A DNA stretch of 64,000 nt from Magnolia sinica (GCF_029962835.1 NC_080577.1:5332001-5396000), one strand, 5' to 3'. Numbered from the stretch's first letter, positions 47,440-60,169 are shown. Translations and numbers: made by a program. The notes: a model not told the origin generated them from the sequence alone.

Positions 47440-48985
47440 CCAAGCCAAGCCAATCTAAGCATCTCAGTCACAAAAGACGGCTACTTTGGGAGTGGAAAAA
47501 AATGGACGTTACAAGAGGTGGATAAACGCGCACCCAGCGTTAGTCAACCTCTCTACATGACTACTCTCGTGGTGCGCTCTATTCCTTTCTATACTGACCC
47601 ACCCGATTCAAGTTATACCTTCCGACAGGTTTTTATTTTGAACAAATGGGTCCCATTCTTCAGTGATCGTCCAAACCATCGGCCCAACATTGGTTGTCTC
47701 ATGGTCCAAAAATTTCTCAGATCGGAAAATTCGATCCGTTGAATAATTGGCCCTTATACCATTGAATATGGACCGTTGGTATATGTTCTTTCTTAACTGA
47801 ATATTTGCTGGCCCGACATTGAAAATTCAGGATGTTCCAGTTTTGGAGACTTTTAGCCGATGAGCCATCCACTGTAGGGCCCATTAGATCGACAGTTAGG
47901 ATGACTGGATCATGGACCCCACATGTGCGATCTCAAAACACTTGTACGTATATGCATCTGATTGTATTGTACCTTTCTATTATCATAATTATCACTTATA
48001 TTTTCTTTCTCTTGTTTTTCTTTTTCTTTCTCTTGTTTTTCTTTTTGAAGGCTAGGGAGGGATTGAGTTGTGAAAGGCCCAGGTGAGGAATGGAAAGAAA
48101 AGGACGAAATGAAGGTGAACTGAGTCCCATGCATTTTGTAAGTGCACTCACTCGGGTGGGAAAATGAGGCACGAGCGTATGCAAGATCAGAGCAACTCAT
48201 CAGGCTATCCCCACCGTTTAGATGCTTGGTTCTAAAAATCAGGTGATGATCATCTGTTGCATCGAAACAAACGAACGGTTGATAGAAAACTAACAAAAGT
48301 CTGAACTCTATAAACACGTGCGGCCTGCCTGATGATCAGATCCGCTGATTTCTTAGGGACATGCCATGCACGCAGCGGGGTAACTGATGAGTAAATCCCA
48401 CACATGTGCCTCGTTTACACGTGTGAGGTGAGTAGACTTACAAAGTGCACTCGAGCTAGCCCACTTACAGATTCTGATGAAAAGGACTGGCCCACCACCA
48501 CTGTTGTCGTAGAATTCAGACCAAGATATATGGACGGTGCTCATCACATTACATGTACCACCACCTCCTAAAGTTAGCCAGCCACCGAATTATTGTGCTA
48601 GTGTGACTTTATTGCCATCCTGATAGAAGACAGCATATGCCTCAATAATACCTTTTGATGATGTCACATAAGGATTTGTTACCATCAAAGAAACGAGAGC
48701 CGTTGAAATTGCTTCTTCTTTTCAATATGTCCATGAACGGTAGGATGTTGGTATACACAGGTACACTGCATGCGAACTAAAACTTGTCCTTTCTTCAATT
48801 AAAAAATCTGGTCAATGACTCGGTGCGAATTCTTCGTACCTTATTGCGGTGTGAGAAATTGACCACTGTAATCTCACCTTTTACCCAGCGTCTTTTTCAA
48901 ACGCTCGCAAACTTACTTTCCCAGTCTAAGCTTTCACGTACGGACAGACTAAGAAAATAGGAAGCGGATTGGCTAGTGTACCACA
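47440..48985. other. Intergenic, copy B
   Basis: Counterpart of 16732-18285. A pyrimidine-rich TTTTCTTTCTCTTG repeat near 48000-48045 is longer than in A. No supported gene. Confidence 0.4.
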
Positions 48986-48989
48986 CACT

Positions 48990-49495
48990 ACGTGTCGTGC
49001 GAAGACGAGCACTGACGCTCCTCGAACGAACGGTTCAAAGGAGATCAAAGTTACTTGGGCCTTATAGTGATGTATTTATTATACCTACACCTTTCATCTA
49101 TTTTTAAAAATCATTTTAGAGCATTATTAAAAAAAAACGAATCATATCCAAAAATCATCTGTACCACACCACAAACGATAATGATTTTCACCATTGAAAA
49201 TTTCGTAGGGCCCACCATAAGGCTTATTTTCCATCCAATCTGTTCATAAGGTCACAAAGACCTGAATGAAGAGGAAAAACAAATTGCATACCGATACAAA
49301 ACTTCTGTGACCCCAAAAAGGGTTTCAATGGTATACGATTCAATCCCCCACTGCTTTTTGAAATATGGTCCACTCGATAGTTAGATCTGTCTTAGTTTTC
49401 TCCTAAAGCCTTAAGACGAGCTCACCAAATATATGGACGGATCGGATATAACACATACCTCATGACCAGACCGACAGAACTTGCCGACGTGGATA
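48990..49495. mobile_element. Fold-back element, complete copy at the right edge of copy B
   Basis: The left arm begins TACGTGTCGTGCGAAGACGA and the right arm contains ATGGACGGATCGGATATAAC, the inverse of the left-arm GTGATGTATTTATTATACC part. It shows what the copy A element cut at 18512 looked like. Confidence 0.6.
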
Positions 49496-49499
49496 GCCA

Positions 49500-50820
49500 A
49501 TCGTTTCCAAGAAAATACCCCCGCTTTTTCAAAGCTATTTCTCCGAAGAGTGGGGAGTATTTTCGTCGTCAATTTGTCTGTCCGTACATGATAGATTTAG
49601 AAGGGAAATGTAAGTTTGAAATGGTTCAGAAAAAACGCCGGGTAAAAGTTGATTTTACGGTAGTCAATTTCTCTTGTGGTGCGGATTCACATGTGGCCCC
49701 AAATGAGACCTACGATCTGCAATCACCACAGTTGAGCATTGGATCTGTCTCATTGTTGTGCTTGTTTCCGATGATAATCTGGAAAAACGGATGGACGGCG
49801 TGGATAAAACAAAAACATAACTGTGGGCCCCACGGGTGCTGTAGGCAATCCGCTTTCCATGATGTCTCTGCGTCTGCGTATACCCACACCTCAGGTTGAT
49901 GTCTTCGCTAGAAAACATGCAAACATCCTGCGTTGTCGGAACTAGAACCGTTGGATTTATGATCATATTCGGAAATCAAAACCGTTTACATTATGGGAAA
50001 GATGGGCCACACCGAGGATTTAGAATAACCAACAATCAAGCTTTCTAATTTAGATATGGACAGTCTCATCAACCGTTGCTTTGCTAGAAATTGATCCGAC
50101 GTTTATAATCAGATTATCCAGAAAAAACTTCAAGCCTGCTTAATCTGTGTATCTTGTCAGATCAGCGGTTGGGATTACTGAAATGGCCCTGATCCAATGG
50201 TTATAGTCCCCACGTATGCTATAGCACTGCCTCCGAATGATTTCTAGCAATCCTCTTCACATAAAAATTACAGTTAAATAAGTTGTCAAACAGTCCAAAT
50301 GCACTGCATATGTGTGGCCGACCTGAAGATCTGATCGATCTAACTATTAGGGGATTGCCTGATCAATGGCTCCGATCTCGTGAAAGTTTTCCACCGTTCC
50401 ACGTGTTAGGTCAGCTGTTCTAGATATATGACCATTGACCAAGGATATGGATGGTACACTCAGTTATAAGTTTGTGCACTGGGAACTGTGATGGAGTAAT
50501 CCAAACCATCTACTGAATCCCACAAAACTCCCTTACTGGGTTTTCAGTCACAAATAGACTATAAAGAAGAGAAATAAAGCAACTGTCAACATTCATATAA
50601 AGGAAAGGCCCCAGATTAGTGGCTAGGATCTTCCATTCCGAAAGATTCCTGGGCATGGTCCATCAATGGGGGTCCGGGAATGATAGGGATGACTGAGCTA
50701 TATGCGAGAAACAGCAGCCCCATTATAACTTGTAGTGTAGTCCTACAGTAGAAGCTTTTATTATTATTGTTGTGGTGGTGGTGGTGGTGGTGCCAGGGTT
50801 ACTTCCTTTAATGACCTAGG
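49500..50820. other. Intergenic after copy B
   Basis: No gene supported. About 49730-49860 is one arm of a fold-back element (AAAAACGGATGGACGGCGTG and GTGGGCCCCACGGG). A (GGT)n-like run lies at about 50773-50791. Confidence 0.45.
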
Positions 50821-50824
50821 GATG

Positions 50825-51350
50825 AACGTGATGAGGTTAATTACCGTCTTCTTCAAGGATAACTATTCTGAATTCACGGAGCTTCTCTGTATTCTTCACA
50901 AAGACTTCTCGAATCCACGAGAAAAAAGCAATAAAAATATAAGTAAAATTCTAAAGAAATTCGTAATTTGATTGATGAATGAAATAAACGAGTTCAAACC
51001 TTTAAATAGAATAGGGATACAACAGAGATATCAGAAGTAAACTATAACTAAAACTTCCTAAAATTCATAACTTACCATAAATAGTAAATTTATTTTTATA
51101 GTATCCTATGTGACTTAACCATGTTATTCTCATAATTATTATAAGCTTTTTATGTTGGACACAACTCCTAAAGTGAAGAGTTATAATCAAACTAAAACTT
51201 ACTATTTATAGTAAAAACGGAATTAAACATGCAATTCAGCCATTGATATCCAGGTTAGTTGGCTAAAAATCACATATGGTACGTCGAGTAACTCATTCCG
51301 ATTTGCGAGATATGTTGTTTTATGGTTCTAACAGTCTTGATGAATTGGGC
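50825..51350 (-). mobile_element. Probable solo LTR remnant (fossil)
   Basis: Inverted relative of the remnant split by the hAT-like element in copies A and B (8955-11330). On the minus strand it starts near TGTTAGAACCATAAAACAAC, carries a TATTTAAAGG core-promoter-like word and ends with CTCGTGGATTCGAG and GACGGTAATTAACC. Broken and without internal genes. Family not determined. Confidence 0.4.
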
Positions 51351-51369
51351 CTTCCTTGATCTATCTGGA

Positions 51370-52750
51370 ACATGAAAGTGTCCGCTACCCACTCTACATC
51401 ATTTAACGAGGGAAAACTCCTTAATATGCATGAAATGAATGCCGTCCATCAGGTACACCACCCCTTTGTTTGCCCTTGATCACAGATATGAGGCTGTTTC
51501 AGCAGTCAGATGTGCCACTTCATAAGCGTATAAATTCAGGCTATATGGATCACCACCTGCGTTTTTGGAATAATATGTTGTTTTTGGTAACTTTTCATTC
51601 CAACGAGGCCCATGGATGGCATCTAAACAACATGGTGGGCCTCACACAAAACTAGTGGTTGGCATTCTATCCCAATGTCTGTATGATATGGCCTGTCTGA
51701 GTTTTGGATTAACATAATTTTTGGTTTTTATAGTTAATACAAGGCATCGTACCTGATGGCCGGTTTAGATCTCATTAAGGTTTGACCCATGTCGCAGCAG
51801 GCACTCAAAATTGTACACTTGGCAGAGTGGATTGTGTTTTGTTGAGTGAGGCTATTCGATATTTTCCTTTTTTAACCGTCCAATTAATGTCTACCGATCA
51901 AAAGTTAGATTACTAAATAGGACTTTTGGTACATGCTAGAGTTAATTACTTTGAAGTCATTAGTATGATACACATGCGAAATTCTTAATGATTTCCAATT
52001 GCCTGCGTATGGTCTATCACACTCTGCTAGAGTAGCAAAGTCCTTCACTTGTTCCTTGTAAAATAAACTTATTTTACAAGAAACAAGTATCAAAGTCCTT
52101 CACTAGAAATGATAATAATGACTTATTTACTTTGCATTACACATAAATTTGAAAAAATAAACACACCCTTAGTAATTTTGGGTGAAAAAAATACAAGTGT
52201 AACTATCTCTATTTTCATCAGGTTAATCATATGTATGTACATTCAAATAAGGGTTATGATCTCATAAGTGGAGTGATTTCAGGTATACAACGTGGTGACC
52301 TAAAAAAGCTAGGGTGTTCTAAGCATTGTGTTAGCACAATAAATTATATTGGTACACTTATGGGGTGAGTCGCACCATTGCAATGGATGGCTAAGAATCT
52401 CACTCAACATACAGGCATGGCCCACCTAATGAGTGGTGGGATCAGCTTGATTTTCAAGACGGCCAAATTTTGCAAGCCTTAGATGTCCCACACATGCATG
52501 TAACACAGTAAGAAAACAGAGTTGTATGCTAAGTTATTGTACATCTGCTGCATGTGATCAATTTCCTTCATCTTTTCTCATTTGTTTTTCATCTTCCCCT
52601 TCAGACGTCATGGACGACAAATACTTGAAAAACATTTCGACATCATGCATGATTAATACATGAGCTCTTGAAAATTACTTAGATATTGCATACCTCACAT
52701 ATAGTTAATAGAAATTAATCCTCTCAAAGGGTCCCATTTTAATGTATCAA
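51370..52750. other. Intergenic
   Basis: AT-rich DNA. Nothing recognised beyond short GGCCCACC words. Reading frames of about 60 residues lack motifs. Confidence 0.4.
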
Positions 52751-52765
52751 GATACAAAAATTATT

Positions 52766-52916
52766 TGGATCCTTATTCTTGCTCGGGTGGTAGACTCTCA
52801 GGAGTTTCAACACCCAGTCAGGGCTCGAGTATCCATATGTGGTGAACTTCCACTAGCGTAAGTGTGTGGGGTGTGTGTGCATGTGTTAAAAAAAATATTA
52901 AAAAAAAAAAAAAGAC
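52766..52916 (+). mobile_element. tRNA-derived SINE with target-site duplication
   Basis: 151 bp. An A-box-like TTGCTCGGGTGGTAGAC (from 52779) and a B-box-like GGCTCGAGTATCC (52822-52834) mark a tRNA-derived Pol III head. A GT-rich body follows and a poly(A) tail closes it (52888-52913). It is flanked by ACAAAAATTATT (52754-52765) and ATAAAAATTATT (52917-52928), matching at 11 of 12 positions. That is a clear target-site duplication of LINE-driven insertion. Confidence 0.8.
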
Positions 52917-52929
52917 ATAAAAATTATTC

Positions 52930-54228
52930 TCATTTAATTATCTGAATTTTTTAATTAGTACACATTGATTGGGTCATGAAAATTGAAAAATATACCATGG
53001 CCCTCTTTCAACAAGCAATAAACGATAATAAGAGGTTATGATTTGCTTGACCAATCTAATTCTGGGATTGTGACTCAGCAACAGTGGATTCCACAATTTA
53101 GTTAGACTAATATGAGTTAATGCAAGTTACGTGTACACTTTCTAAGAGCCTACACATTAAGTGTTAGACTTTGGGTGGCTCATTAAACTGATGTTGACAT
53201 GTATGTATCCATTCGTTGGAGTCTTGCGGTTTTCCTTTTGTGCCTATTTGTAGCGGATGTCATTGTTTTATAATGACATATATACATTGATGTGCCTGTC
53301 ATTATAATGATGCTGACATGCATATTGATGTTTGGATTGGCCATCACAATAAGGTGTTCTCAATATTAATTTGTCTATTAAAAGGCTTAGTTCACTTCAC
53401 AGCACGGATCATTGTGCATGAATGCATGGAAGTAGCAATATTGCATATTAAGGTGCATACATATAAAATGTACCTCCTTTCTAATTTATAAGATGATCGA
53501 GATGGGATCTCATGAAGATTGATATAATTAACTTTAAACCTATTTAGATCATGTAAGCTTGTATATTGTAACAGGGCAAGATCTGTAGATGATAGTATGA
53601 ATCTTATATGATCCTCCCATAGAAAACCAATGCTTATCATTCACACTGTATAAATTAAGCCATATACAATACAATATCATTTGCAAGTGGTAGAATGACT
53701 CTAATCTTATTGATGTACGAATATACTAATCCTATGGGTGGCTCATGGATCCTTTTTACTCTCCCCTATGTGACAAGGTCCTCCATTAGGTGTTAAGGTT
53801 TTGGTGTGCATTGTCAAGGTCATATGTATGAATTCGGCCAAGTAAGAAGCACGATAAATTGAGTCAAGATCAGCTAGGTACGAAGGATGATAAATTGACT
53901 CAAGATCAACTTAATTATAGATATAAGTTAGAGGAAAATTATAAAGATCACTCGTTGATAATGATGCACATGAACTTAGCGAAATCAATTGGATGGTCAG
54001 ATTTTTATTATGATTAAATCGATTAAGTTTATAAAGGTAAATTTTGTTTGAATAAATATGTATCATGATCATTGAAGGATTGAGATTTATGTACATGTAC
54101 GTATGGAATCAAATGTGATAAACTTAATGGTATGGGACAAGAAATTGAAGATAGAGACAATTTTCGTTTGTTTATGAATTTGGTGCAATGCCATCATTTA
54201 AGGAAGATTGTAGTTTAAAAGGTATTAC

Positions 54229-54261
<33 letters not shown>

Positions 54262-56586
54262 CTATATCTAATTGAAGGGCATATATTAAATTTCTTATTA
54301 TGGTAGAACATTGTAATCCAGTACACCTTGTTACTACAATAATGAAATAGAAATTGAAGTATTTATAAGTAATATTTTTCGAAACTAGAGGATTTTAAAT
54401 AAAGATGTAATGCTTTCATTAGAGACATTTTCCTCTCTTTCCTCTCTTAAAGCGCTAGCCCTAGAAGACCTTCTCCCCCTCATAAAAGCTGTAGTCTAAC
54501 GAATCAAAGATTTATAATACATGTATTATCTTCCCTCTTGTGATTGAGAATAAACATGCCTAGGGGGTTTTTCTTTGCATCATCCAAATAAAAAATAGTA
54601 ACACATTTGAGATTACAATATCATTCTTAGATTTATTTATTTTTTATTCCTTGTGTTTTTCAGTTGTAACTCCTATTACTTAATCTCTCATTGAGCATCC
54701 AAATGCGAGTTGTGGACTAATTACCCAATTAGATGATCCTTGGCCTGAGGTGTGGACCACTGTCCCATCTTGACCTTGTAACACCATCAATGGCGCCCCT
54801 AACCCTTTGATCCGCTGGGACTCAATGGGAATGGTTGATCTGTAAAATTGTATGATGCTGTGACATCATAGCTATCCAAGTTACCTATTTTCATTGAATG
54901 TGGACCGTTGTTGTTTTTTCTCCTTAACTGTCTGATTGCAGGCTATCAATTGAAGGTGGGGATGGTCTCACATGGAGAAATTTTGGGAACTCATCTATAC
55001 ATGGGAGCCAACAGATAAATGGATTGAATCAAAGAACCGTGGACGCCCCACTTGTACAAATTCAAAACTTGAGGTGAATATCCTAGGCTGAGAATCTAAC
55101 AGTCCCCCATGGCAGTTTTTTCCAGTGATAAGAGGAATTATATGATCCTCAACCTAGCTAAAAACATGCATAGCATTCCATAATATTACATGTTTTTGGG
55201 CTTGGATAATGCAATTTGAGGCTTCAAAATAGATAATTAAGAAGGAAATACAACAACGTTTGGACCTGAGCTTTGTGGCTAGGAACTTCCCATATTGGTG
55301 ATTTTCAAAGCATGATCGAGGTCTCGATCACTGAACTATGGCCCCACATGTAAGAAACCGAAGAAACCAGATAGTCGATACTACACACAAAGCAGTGAAG
55401 AGTTCGTTTTTCCTTTCTAACACTTAAGATCATGTCACTCGGCCATTTGGGCCCACATGCTGATTAGTGTGATGATCAGAACTGTTGATGTTGTGAACTC
55501 TATGCTACATGGGTCGCATAAGCAAAATTAATCTGAATGGATGGCTGCGATCGTCACTACAAGTAGATGAATTTAGAACACTGAAAAGAAAACTTTTAGT
55601 GGTTTGCATCCAGCTCTTAAAATCAAAGGTCCCGATGATCAATCAAGCGTGATCGTGAGACATTAAATATATTATTTGTAATAGTAATTAAGAGAATATG
55701 AACGGCTCAAATGATCAGCACATCTCAACATGTGGCCTGTGGGCGGCCACATATGATGGTTCCTACCTAAGTTGAGGGAGAGGCAAAACGAGCTCAAGTG
55801 ACTCAAGTCCAACTAGTTGGACTATAAGTTAGTCCGCTCGAAAGATAATTTCCAGCCTTTCATGTAAGTGAGAAATCCAATCAATTTAATAGGTTGGCCC
55901 CACCATGAGCATTACATTTGGCAAAAAACAGATCTGTCCACTTATCAAGTGGACCACATTATATTTTCTATTTATCAATGGCTACAAATTTTTATCTATG
56001 TTGTGGCTCACCTGATAAGTAGATAATGGTTAATTTTTGTACTTGGTGACCTTATGGAAAGATTGGATCATATGCACTTAACCAAATGCAGTAATCTGTT
56101 AGGTGGACCACACCTTGTGGACCAAACGGTTGGACTTACGACCTCATTTTAATTTACTGATTGTTATCAATCAACGGTTCAGATTTTATCAGCTGTGAAT
56201 GCTGCCCTGGCTCCAAAAATAAAATGTACAACATGTCTCATACTCAATGCTCGAGATATTAAAACCGACGGTGGATGTTTCATAAGCAAGCTGATCATAC
56301 ATACATACAATAACACATATGGTAGTAACAACGAGAGATGGAGATTTATTGTGGAGGTTTACTAGCTCCATCTTCAGCCACACCTGCCATGTCATGTAAA
56401 TAATCCTATCCGTATATCAGGACGGGCCCACCGTATAGATTATTCTAATCCAAAAGTTCAGGTCTGTTTAATTATCATGTATGCCACACGTGTACTAAAA
56501 TGGTGTATCCCATAAGCATGTGGTCGCCTGATTTTTTGAAAGATCATCCATGCAGTGGATCCCACCTGATTGACGACTCGGATGTC
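52930..56586. other. Intergenic upstream of the PSY-like C 3' end
   Basis: AT-rich DNA with a (TA)n run at 54235-54261. No supported gene. 55440-56500 has scattered GTGGACCAC and GGCCCACC words of repeat origin. Confidence 0.4.
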
Positions 56587-58481
56587 CTAGTTTTTATCAT
56601 CGTCCTGCAGTTTTTTCGGTGCTTTTGGTGGGGGGTCATGCGCATGGTTTGGTCCGCCTGGCTGGTAATCGAGCAGTATCGCATTCTGCATGAGCTCTCT
56701 CATCTCCATCTGCTTTAATGACCATATATAATCACGAGAATCAACGACAATCCATTAAATCACACGTGTCTGTTGAAACACGTGTGTGCATGCATGTACA
56801 GAGGCACCCATGTTCATTCCATGCATGCACTTACCATGCAATCAAATACAGCCCCAGCATGATAAGCTTACCATCCTGCACCATTTTCCCGCCAAAGGTG
56901 GAATATGTGGGCCTTATCATGAAAATCACAAGTCATCCATTCATCAGGTGGGCCATGTAATTGAAATTGGTGGGCAGTCATTGATCTGACCAAACGTACA
57001 GGTGTGGCCCACCTGATGAGTGGATCGTCCTGATTTTTGCTCATGGCGATCTTGGACAAAAGCTTTAAAAATAATAATAATAATAAAGAGCATGGAAGAT
57101 ATAGTTAGGCCAAAAACATGATCATGGTTTAAGCCACGGTGACTCGGTCGAGTCAGGGGTGACTCGGAGTCACCCTCTTTTCATTTATCAATACTGCTCC
57201 TAGTTGAATTAGGATACTTTGACAGTCCAATAGATTGATCTTGACCGTTCATTAGTTCTAGCACACACTTCATGGACCACATAAGCCAGATGATCAAATC
57301 TATCTCTTTGTTGATCTCGTTTACAAAGATGGATTTTCTGGTAAGTGATTCTTCAAAACTATAAGGGATCCATGATATACCTTTTCAAGATGGATGGCCC
57401 AAATGGTTGATTGGAGCTATTTACCGAAAATGATCTTAACCATCTATTTTACAGGCTACTTATGATTGGATGGCTAAAATCGTATAAATGGCGTAATTTT
57501 TATATGGTATAGTTCATCAAAAGTATGCTGGACAGAGTGAACAGTCCAGATCAATCAATTGGATCGTCCAAGTGTCCATATGCAACTAGGAGCACTATAA
57601 CTAGACAGTATTGTACCGTATCTGTCCGGCTGTCCCCAACAAAAACAAATGTTACCTCGCGAGCAAGGTATGGGAACCTAGCGACTTGGTCGGTGCCTTC
57701 AACTTCTCCTGTATAAGACAGAAAAAAAAAAAAAGAAAAAAGTCTTACGTGGCTTTGACAGATGAATAGGGGAATTAGGTGATCCGAACCCGTCATCAGG
57801 TAGGATCCAGCCTCAGTGGGCCACACTCTACAGATCACACGGATTGGACGATCCTGACCTTGAGGAGTGTTGGGAAAGAAGGTTTATGATTATAAAATAA
57901 AAGAAAAAAATAAAAATAAAATTCAATCCGATTTTTTAACCATCCAATCTTTTCCTTTGAAGAAACCCTCCAAACAAAGGGTGAGGATCTTGCACTCAAT
58001 GGGCCTACTTGATGATCAGGTTGAGATCACCGAAAGTGAGTGAATCAGTAACAACTTTTTCATGGTTTGTAACCCATAAGTACATCTGATCAGTGCATCT
58101 GCATCAGGTGCCCTAATCGTGGACACAACGATAGAAAAAATCGCACCGTGTGATCATTCAACTGGGCCACCCTACACCAAAATGAATGGACGGTTTTTAA
58201 AAAAAAAAAAAACCCGTCCGTCCACATTCAATGTACTGGTTTAGCCCACCTAGGGAGCCAAACTAGCCTGATTTTCTGTATGGCCTCTTTCATCTAAAGG
58301 TCCATCTTATCCACGGTCAGCTATCCCACAAACTTTCACCAAGTTGGCACGTGTGGTACATGAAATTATACGAGTGGACCGTCAAACTTCTAATTTCTTC
58401 CTGTAAAATTTAAAACTTACCCGAAGATAAGTGGAAAGAGAGGAGGAGAAGGAGGAGGAGATAGAGCATGAAACGAGGCAT
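56587..58481 (-). CDS. PSY-like: PSY-type sulfated peptide hormone precursor, locus C
   Basis: Exons on the minus strand: exon 1 58421-58481, exon 2 57656-57708, exon 3 56587-56709, 78 residues. Exon 1 encodes the signal peptide (MPRFMLYLLLLLLLSF, then HLSS) and donates at G/GTAAGT. Exon 2 follows TCTTATACAG and encodes EVEGTDQVARFPYLARE before GTAACA. Exon 3 follows TTAAAGCAG and encodes MEMRELMQNAILL followed by DYQPGGPNHAHDPPPKAP and an acidic tail. Exon 2 has exactly the length (53 bp) and phases (1 and 0) of copies A and B, which argues strongly that all three gene models are right. The DY start, the Asn and HDP match PSY hormones, and the PP after HDP resembles the bacterial mimic RaxX (DYPPPGANPKHDPPPR). 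A canonical TATAAAAA is 80 bp upstream. Introns are 946 bp (second) and 712 bp (first). No receptor gene is seen beside this copy within the window. Confidence 0.86.
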
Positions 58482-58559
58482 CGCTATAGTCTTTTTTTTC
58501 TTTTTCCTTTTCTAGAAAATATTGAATTGCAAGTTAGCATTTCAAAGGAGGAATGCGTG

Positions 58560-58567
58560 TTTTTATA
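58560..58567 (-). promoter_or_regulatory. TATA box of PSY-like C
   Basis: TATAAAAA on the minus strand in the context GGCTATAAAAACACGC, about 80 bp before the ATG. Further upstream (58600-58690) lie GGGTGGGCCACACC and AGTTGACTTAAGG, aligned with the PSY-like A flank. Confidence 0.65.
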
Positions 58568-58725
58568 GCCATTTATCTCGGTGGAGGATGATAAAAGCAT
58601 CTTGGTGTGGCCCACCCCACTCACTACAGTAGAATGATGAAATTCAGTAGCCATTACCCCTTAAGTCAACTGCACACTATCTTCATTTACATCGGAAGAC
58701 AGCTCTCCTTTTCATAATTATGGGC

Positions 58726-59920
58726 TAGAGATGTCAATGGGTACCCGGTGGACCCGGCCCGTTTGGAACTTTGTGGTTTATTGGGCCCTGTTCAGTTCTT
58801 TCCTTTTCGGGCCTGTTAAAATTCGGGTTTAGTTCCAGGTCGGGTCCATCGTTAACATCGGGCTGAGTTGGATCCAATTAATTTTCATATTAATATTATG
58901 TATATTAAACATATATTTATTATTCTGGCAAAGGAGTGATGTTTCCTAAAGATATAACATACATACTCAAACGCATGTCTCAAGGTAGGAAATGTGGCGC
59001 AATGTAAACCACCCGTTGGGTGGGCCCACAAACCATCCGAAAGGAACAAGACCCGACAAGAGACGAACCTGGTAGCACGTTACGGGTACTATAGGACTCG
59101 ACCCATTAATAGGCCTATTATGAGTGATTTATGAAGATGGACCGTTCAGTATACGGGATACCTCTTGGATTGTCTATAATCCAAAAATCTCACCGGACAG
59201 ATGATCCTAACCGTCGGATCTGTAACCTCTTCAATGGGCCGCCTTCTATTGAAAAGATCACGAATCTGAAGAGCGGTCCAGATTGATTAGCACATGAACA
59301 TATTGTGAAGTGGATATGGAGCGCATCGTACACGTGGACTTGCGGACCGGGGCCGGCATTCTAGTTCTCCTAAAATGGAGCAAATGTCAAAAAGCAGTTC
59401 ATTCTGCAGCCGTCGCGACATAGTATCCAGCGTGTGTCTCCATACTATGGAGCCCACATGCTAGATGGTTTGATGATTTGAACCGTCCATATTCTCTTTA
59501 ATACGATGTACAAGATACTATTCTATAATCTGTCTTAAGAGATGAATGAAACCTTGGATATTTAGAGTTGAATTCGAGCCATTAAAACTTTTTTTATCGT
59601 TGTTGTAAATTCTTCCGCAGATGGTGATGGTTACAGTCATCCGTCCAATGTAAGTTTCTTACGGTGGTACTTATGGTAAAATGTCCATAATATGGATGGC
59701 TCCTATCATCAGACGACTCACTGGGTGGTGACATACGGGGAATTCTCAGTCGCAACGGAGGAAAACGAAAACGTAAAAAGCAGTCAATCAATAGATAGGG
59801 TACTTTTTTACTCATAAGTCATACCAGTCAGATTATCCTGACCGCTCAATTAATTTACCTAATGTTGTAGGCTAATCAAACGTATGTAAGTATCCCTTGA
59901 AGGAGGATTTTGGAGTAGAT
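58726..59920. other. Repeat-derived intergenic
   Basis: 58726-58870 starts TAGAGATGTCAATGGGTACC and has GGGTTCGGG/CCCGGCCC words, like one arm of the hAT-like family, but no second end was found. The rest holds no supported gene. Confidence 0.4.
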
Positions 59921-59929
59921 AAGAGCCAA

Positions 59930-60065
59930 GAGACGAACTATGGATTGGATGGTCCAGATGGATGAAAACGTCATCTTGGTGAACGGTAACCGTGTCCACC
60001 CATTTGGCGCACATTAGAGATCACCCAATCCATTACCCACTATCCCAAAGTCAACTACGCCACCG
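59930..60065 (-). promoter_or_regulatory. Possible relic of a fourth PSY promoter (D)
   Basis: On the minus strand this block reads AAAGTTGACTTTGG-like start sequence (near GTAGTTGACTTTGGGATAG), then ATTGGGTGATCTC, then TCACCAAGATGACGTTTTCATCC. The order resembles the PSY-like C flank (AGTTGACTTAAGG, then CACACCAAGATGCTTTTATC) and the A flank (AGTTGACTTTGGTATGG). No MPRF-type signal exon or DY..HDP exon follows. Either a promoter relic or a shared repeat. Confidence 0.35.
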
Positions 60066-60169
60066 GTACGTCAGAAGCTAGCTGGACACGGAAATGGGGG
60101 ACCAGAATCCTCTACAAGACCTGTTTTACGGACGCGAATTGAGTGGTGAAGAAATCACCATGCGATAGC

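Larger units (their letters stand above)
28231..49196 (+). repeat. Segmental duplication, copy B
   Basis: Direct-orientation partner of copy A with the same order of receptor gene, tRNA-Phe, PSY gene, LTR and hAT-like remnants and fold-back elements. It is longer than A mainly because of a 2070-bp LTR insertion at 35560-37629. It also has small private tandem duplications near 31194, 33437-33650, 39569-39746 and 45676-45823. The duplicated block must extend left of 28231, since receptor B continues to its start codon at 27186 and the matching part of A lies outside the window. Confidence 0.95.

Noticed and set aside
52020-52100. Repeated CAAAGTCCTTCACT words as a possible target-site duplication
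   Set aside because: The repeats are 50 bp apart with nothing element-like between them, so local slippage is enough.
57140-57172. GGTGACTCGGAGTCACC palindrome
   Set aside because: A perfect short palindrome in intron 2 of PSY-like C, but with no paired repeat ends or target duplication to define an element.
59600-59660. Exon-like + strand stretch TTCCGCAG/ATGG...CCAAT/GTAAG
   Set aside because: The splice-like words and the HPS residues recall PSY exon 2 only weakly, the strand is opposite to PSY-like C, and no partner exons were found.
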